DNA from: Bacillota bacterium
GTDB lineage: Bacteria; Bacillota; Bacilli; Bacillales_A; Planococcaceae
Length of the DNA stretch: 8,495 nt
Assembly: GCA_023405135.1 (NCBI GenBank)
Contig: JAEXYZ010000073.1
Coordinates: 1 to 8,495 of the forward strand
Reading direction: 5' to 3'
The notes under the pieces are model-generated. The model was not told the DNA's origin and did no database searches. It saw only the letters and a program-made list of their open reading frames with translations. A program made the position numbers and the translations under genes. Numbering within the stretch: the stretch's first letter is position 1; each line of letters begins with the position of its first letter. Below are positions 7,044-8,495 of this stretch, in pieces.

Positions 7044-7115
7044 AAAAATGAACCATCTTATTTAAACAATAATGAAGATGATGTAATTAATAATTAAGGC
7101 ATAATTGGATTTATG

Positions 7116-7156
7116 AAAAGGTATGTGAACAAAGTTGTTTTGCATACCTTTTTTAT
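7116..7156 (+). terminator. Rho-independent terminator of fhs
   Basis: AAAAGGTATG (7116-7125) pairs perfectly with CATACCTTTT (7143-7152). Two G-U pairs and an AACAA/TTGTT inner stem (7128-7132 with 7135-7139) extend it, and the T-run continues to about 7154. It lies about 70 bases beyond the fhs stop. On the other strand it could also stop transcripts from the BRCT pseudogene. Confidence 0.85.
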
Positions 7157-7194
7157 ATGAGAAGAGATATAAAAAGGTTTTAAATTTGAGGTAA

Positions 7195-7613
7195 TCACTC
7201 TTTAATAGATGATAGTAGATATTCTTTTTGCATAGATACGAGCAAAATAAAATCATCCTCATCAATTATTTGAATATCCTGACCAGACTAATAAACTGCT
7301 CAGCTTTTAGGTGCTTCGTACTTATACCACGACGTTTTTTCCCAAGAATAACGAATTTCGTCTCCTTTGTAACAGCCCCATGTATAATCCCTCCACAAGT
7401 TCGCACTTTTTTTGTAGCCTCTGAACGAGTCATAGTAGAAAGAGCCCCTGTAAAGACAATTTGTTTGTTAAAAAATGGATGCATCAAGTGTTCTAATGGG
7501 TCAGAAAGGAAGATGACTTCTATGTTGTCCTTATTTTGTTCATATTGCTTCACTTTGATTGAATGGAAGGATTTCTCCTTAATTATAGCCGAGATTAATT
7601 GCTTCGAGTGGAT
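7195..7613 (-). pseudogene. Frameshifted, N-terminally truncated BRCT-domain protein
   Basis: The minus strand encodes a BRCT domain split over two frames. The first part (GTG 7553 to TAA at 7266) reads KQIVFTGALSTMTRSEATKK, then CGGIIHGAVTKETKFVILGKK and KHLKAEQFISL, the classical opening and GG turn of BRCT. It then runs into a premature stop. Read in another frame from 7284, the DNA continues GQDIQIIDEDDFILLV and on to a TGA at 7197-7195, exactly the expected C-terminal part of the domain. One base is therefore missing near 7282-7288. Upstream the first frame stays open to a TAA at 7616-7614 but shows no proper start; the GTG lacks a well-spaced ribosome site. BRCT modules occur in NAD-dependent DNA ligase and as C-terminal parts of DnaQ-like exonucleases, so this looks like the tail of a larger DNA-repair-type protein. 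Confidence 0.7.
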
Positions 7614-7617
7614 TTAA

Positions 7618-7861
7618 GTAACAAGAGTTGGAACTATTATACACTTTTTAAAGAGGTATTTATAAGTTTAAAGGTGTTTTTTTATCTTTACTTTTACCCT
7701 TTTCTTGTTTTAATTATGTTTGTTAACAATATGTAATAGTGGAAATTCTGAAGGTTCTATATCAGGTATAAAGTGATTGATGAAAAGTAATATATATGGC
7801 AAGCTTATTTTCTGAATAATGAATTCACAGTCGCAGAAAAGATTTTTAACAGGATTCAACT
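7618..7861. other. AT-rich intergenic stretch without a gene
   Basis: Between the BRCT remnant and the terminator at 7862 no open frame with a plausible start and ribosome site exists. The only structure I can support is the terminator-like hairpin at 7641-7683. The rest is very AT-rich and contains no repeat or RNA gene that I recognise; it may be decayed coding DNA. Confidence 0.5.
7641..7683 (+). terminator. Terminator-like hairpin with T-run
   Basis: ACACTTTTTAAA (7641-7652) pairs with TTTAAAGGTGT (7667-7677) with one bulged T and one G-U pair, followed by six T. It has the form of a plus-strand terminator, yet no plus-strand gene precedes it after fhs, so it may be a leftover of a lost gene. 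Confidence 0.4.
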
Positions 7862-7915
7862 ATAAATAAAGACCAGGACAAAATTCCTTTTCGAAGATTT
7901 TGCCATGGTTTTATA
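7862..7915 (-). terminator. Terminator of the DUF5626-like gene (possibly bidirectional)
   Basis: ATTTTGCCATGGT (7897-7909) and ACCAGGACAAAAT (7872-7884) form a stem of 13 positions with one mismatch and one G-U pair, around a TTCGAA-containing loop. On the minus strand CTTTATTTATA follows; on the plus strand TTTTATACTACTT follows. It begins 27 bases after the stop of the minus-strand gene at 7936. Confidence 0.65.
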
Positions 7916-7935
7916 CTACTTAAATTTATATATAA

Positions 7936-8355
7936 TTAAAAATCTCGATCTATTGTTAATGCATTACCATTTAAAGTTACTCTTAATCTATTAGAATTAG
8001 AAGTATTTCCTAAAAAAGAAGTAGTACAAGTAAATGTGGCTGTTTTAGATGTATGATCTAGTTCAGGATCTGATATTGTGCAACCAAAGCAGAAGTAATC
8101 TTCATCGTAGGCATCCAGTATTTTTGAATTATTTATATTAGATTTTGGCACATTTACATCAATATAATATGTTACTGTTAACAATCTATTTGATCCTTTA
8201 ACTTTATATGAAGAAGTACCGTATGGGAATAGATATCCAGCATCAAAAATAGAAATTTGTTTAACAATAGGTTCAATAGAAAATGTAATTTCATTTCCCT
8301 CATCATCAATAAATGTACTTTCTTGAAGTTCATTTTTAGTTATATCAAATCTCAC
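7936..8355 (-). CDS. DUF5626-like small beta-rich protein lacking a signal peptide (possibly 5'-truncated)
   Basis: The 139-residue product starts MRFDITKNELQESTF, then DDEGNEITFSIEPI, a GTSSYKVKGSN segment, VTYYIDV, and a C-terminal TATFTCTTSF...RLRVTLNGNALTID. The order (RFD-T opening, EITFSIEP strand, YKV turn, Y-I-V strand, late TATFT) resembles the mature region of small secreted DUF5626 proteins of Bacillus; this is from memory and tentative. Those proteins carry an N-terminal signal peptide. Here the frame is closed by a TAA about nine codons upstream and the DNA beyond is the hairpin at 8401-8469, so the secretion signal may have been lost. GTG 8355 is preferred to TTG 8364: GAAAGGA (8373-8367) is 11 bases before GTG but only two before TTG. 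Function unknown. Confidence 0.55.
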   Translation of the reverse strand: MRFDITKNELQESTFIDDEGNEITFSIEPIVKQISIFDAGYLFPYGTSSYKVKGSNRLLTVTYYIDVNVPKSNINNSKILDAYDEDYFCFGCTISDPELDHTSKTATFTCTTSFLGNTSNSNRLRVTLNGNALTIDRDF

Positions 8356-8400
8356 AATGAGCAAATTCCTTTCAAATAATTACCATAAAACAAAATAAAA

Positions 8401-8469
8401 AGACAGAACGCTTCCGTTTGGATAGAATGAAAGTTCCTACACAACCATTCACCAAAGGAGCGTCTGTCT
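8401..8469 (+). promoter_or_regulatory. Long hairpin burying the ribosome binding site of the gene at 8471
   Basis: The left arm (8401-8421: AGACAGA, CGCT, CC, TTTGG, with single extra bases at 8408, 8413 and 8416) pairs over 18 base pairs with the right arm 8452-8469. A further GAATG (8426-8430) / CATTC (8446-8450) stem lies inside. The ribosome site AAAGGAG (8454-8460) is fully inside the right arm. This layout matches insertion sequences in which a hairpin blocks transposase translation from read-through transcripts. Confidence 0.6.
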
Positions 8470-8470
8470 G

Positions 8471-8495
8471 ATGAATAGATTATCACATCACACAC
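8471..8495 (+). CDS. Start of a gene cut by the window edge, possibly a transposase
   Basis: Only eight codons are visible, ATG then MNRLSHHT. The start is supported by AAAGGAG (8454-8460) ten bases upstream. Too little protein remains to identify it. The preceding inverted-repeat hairpin that hides the ribosome site suggests a transposase at the left end of an insertion sequence, but this is inference from context only. Confidence 0.45.

Noticed and set aside
7062..7265. Minus-strand open frame of 67 codons
   Set aside because: It overlaps the C-terminal BRCT coding segment in the wrong frame, runs through the fhs terminator, and has no motif.
7228..7617. Plus-strand open frame of 129 codons
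   Set aside because: It is antisense to the BRCT remnant, lacks a ribosome site and shows no recognisable motif.

Overview
The window reads as chromosomal DNA from a low-GC, Gram-positive, spore-former-type bacterium of the Bacillales (Bacillaceae or Planococcaceae, for example Lysinibacillus-like). The evidence is an AT-rich background with strong AGGAGG-type ribosome binding sites, several TTG starts, TTGACA/TATAAT-type promoters, U-tailed hairpin terminators, a 66-residue cold-shock protein of Bacillus type, a monofunctional formate-tetrahydrofolate ligase, and a GC-rich interspersed repeat of a kind I recall from Bacillaceae genomes. The genus cannot be fixed from the sequence alone.

Layout. 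Positions 1-165 hold the end of the GC-rich repeat and a long hairpin. Positions 293-2248 carry a four-helix half-size drug/metabolite-type membrane protein with its own terminator, a zinc-independent quinone oxidoreductase-like reductase, and a small hydrophobic protein of unknown function. A good sigma-A-type promoter (2325-2353) then opens a probable three-gene operon: a YbaK-type tRNA-editing deacylase, a glyoxalase-like VOC protein, and a membrane-anchored PstS-like phosphate-binding protein. It ends at a strong terminator (4889-4940). The minus-strand cold-shock gene (4986-5186) has its own terminator back to back with that one. It diverges from fhs (5370-7043), with two TTGACA boxes arranged as one palindrome between them. 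fhs ends in a clear terminator.

From about 7195 to the right edge the window changes character and looks like decaying accessory DNA. It holds a frameshifted, N-terminally incomplete BRCT-domain gene, about 320 bp without a gene, and a small beta-rich protein resembling the mature part of secreted DUF5626-type proteins but lacking a signal peptide. At the edge a long hairpin buries the ribosome binding site of a gene that runs out of the window, an arrangement typical of insertion-sequence ends.

The central genes are housekeeping or general-metabolism functions: one-carbon folate metabolism, cold-shock RNA chaperoning, proofreading of tRNA charging, and phosphate sensing or uptake. I see no CRISPR array, toxin-antitoxin pair, phage module or obvious new defence system. 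The most informative observations are the BRCT frameshift, the right-edge hairpin with its neighbouring truncated gene, and the csp/fhs promoter palindrome.
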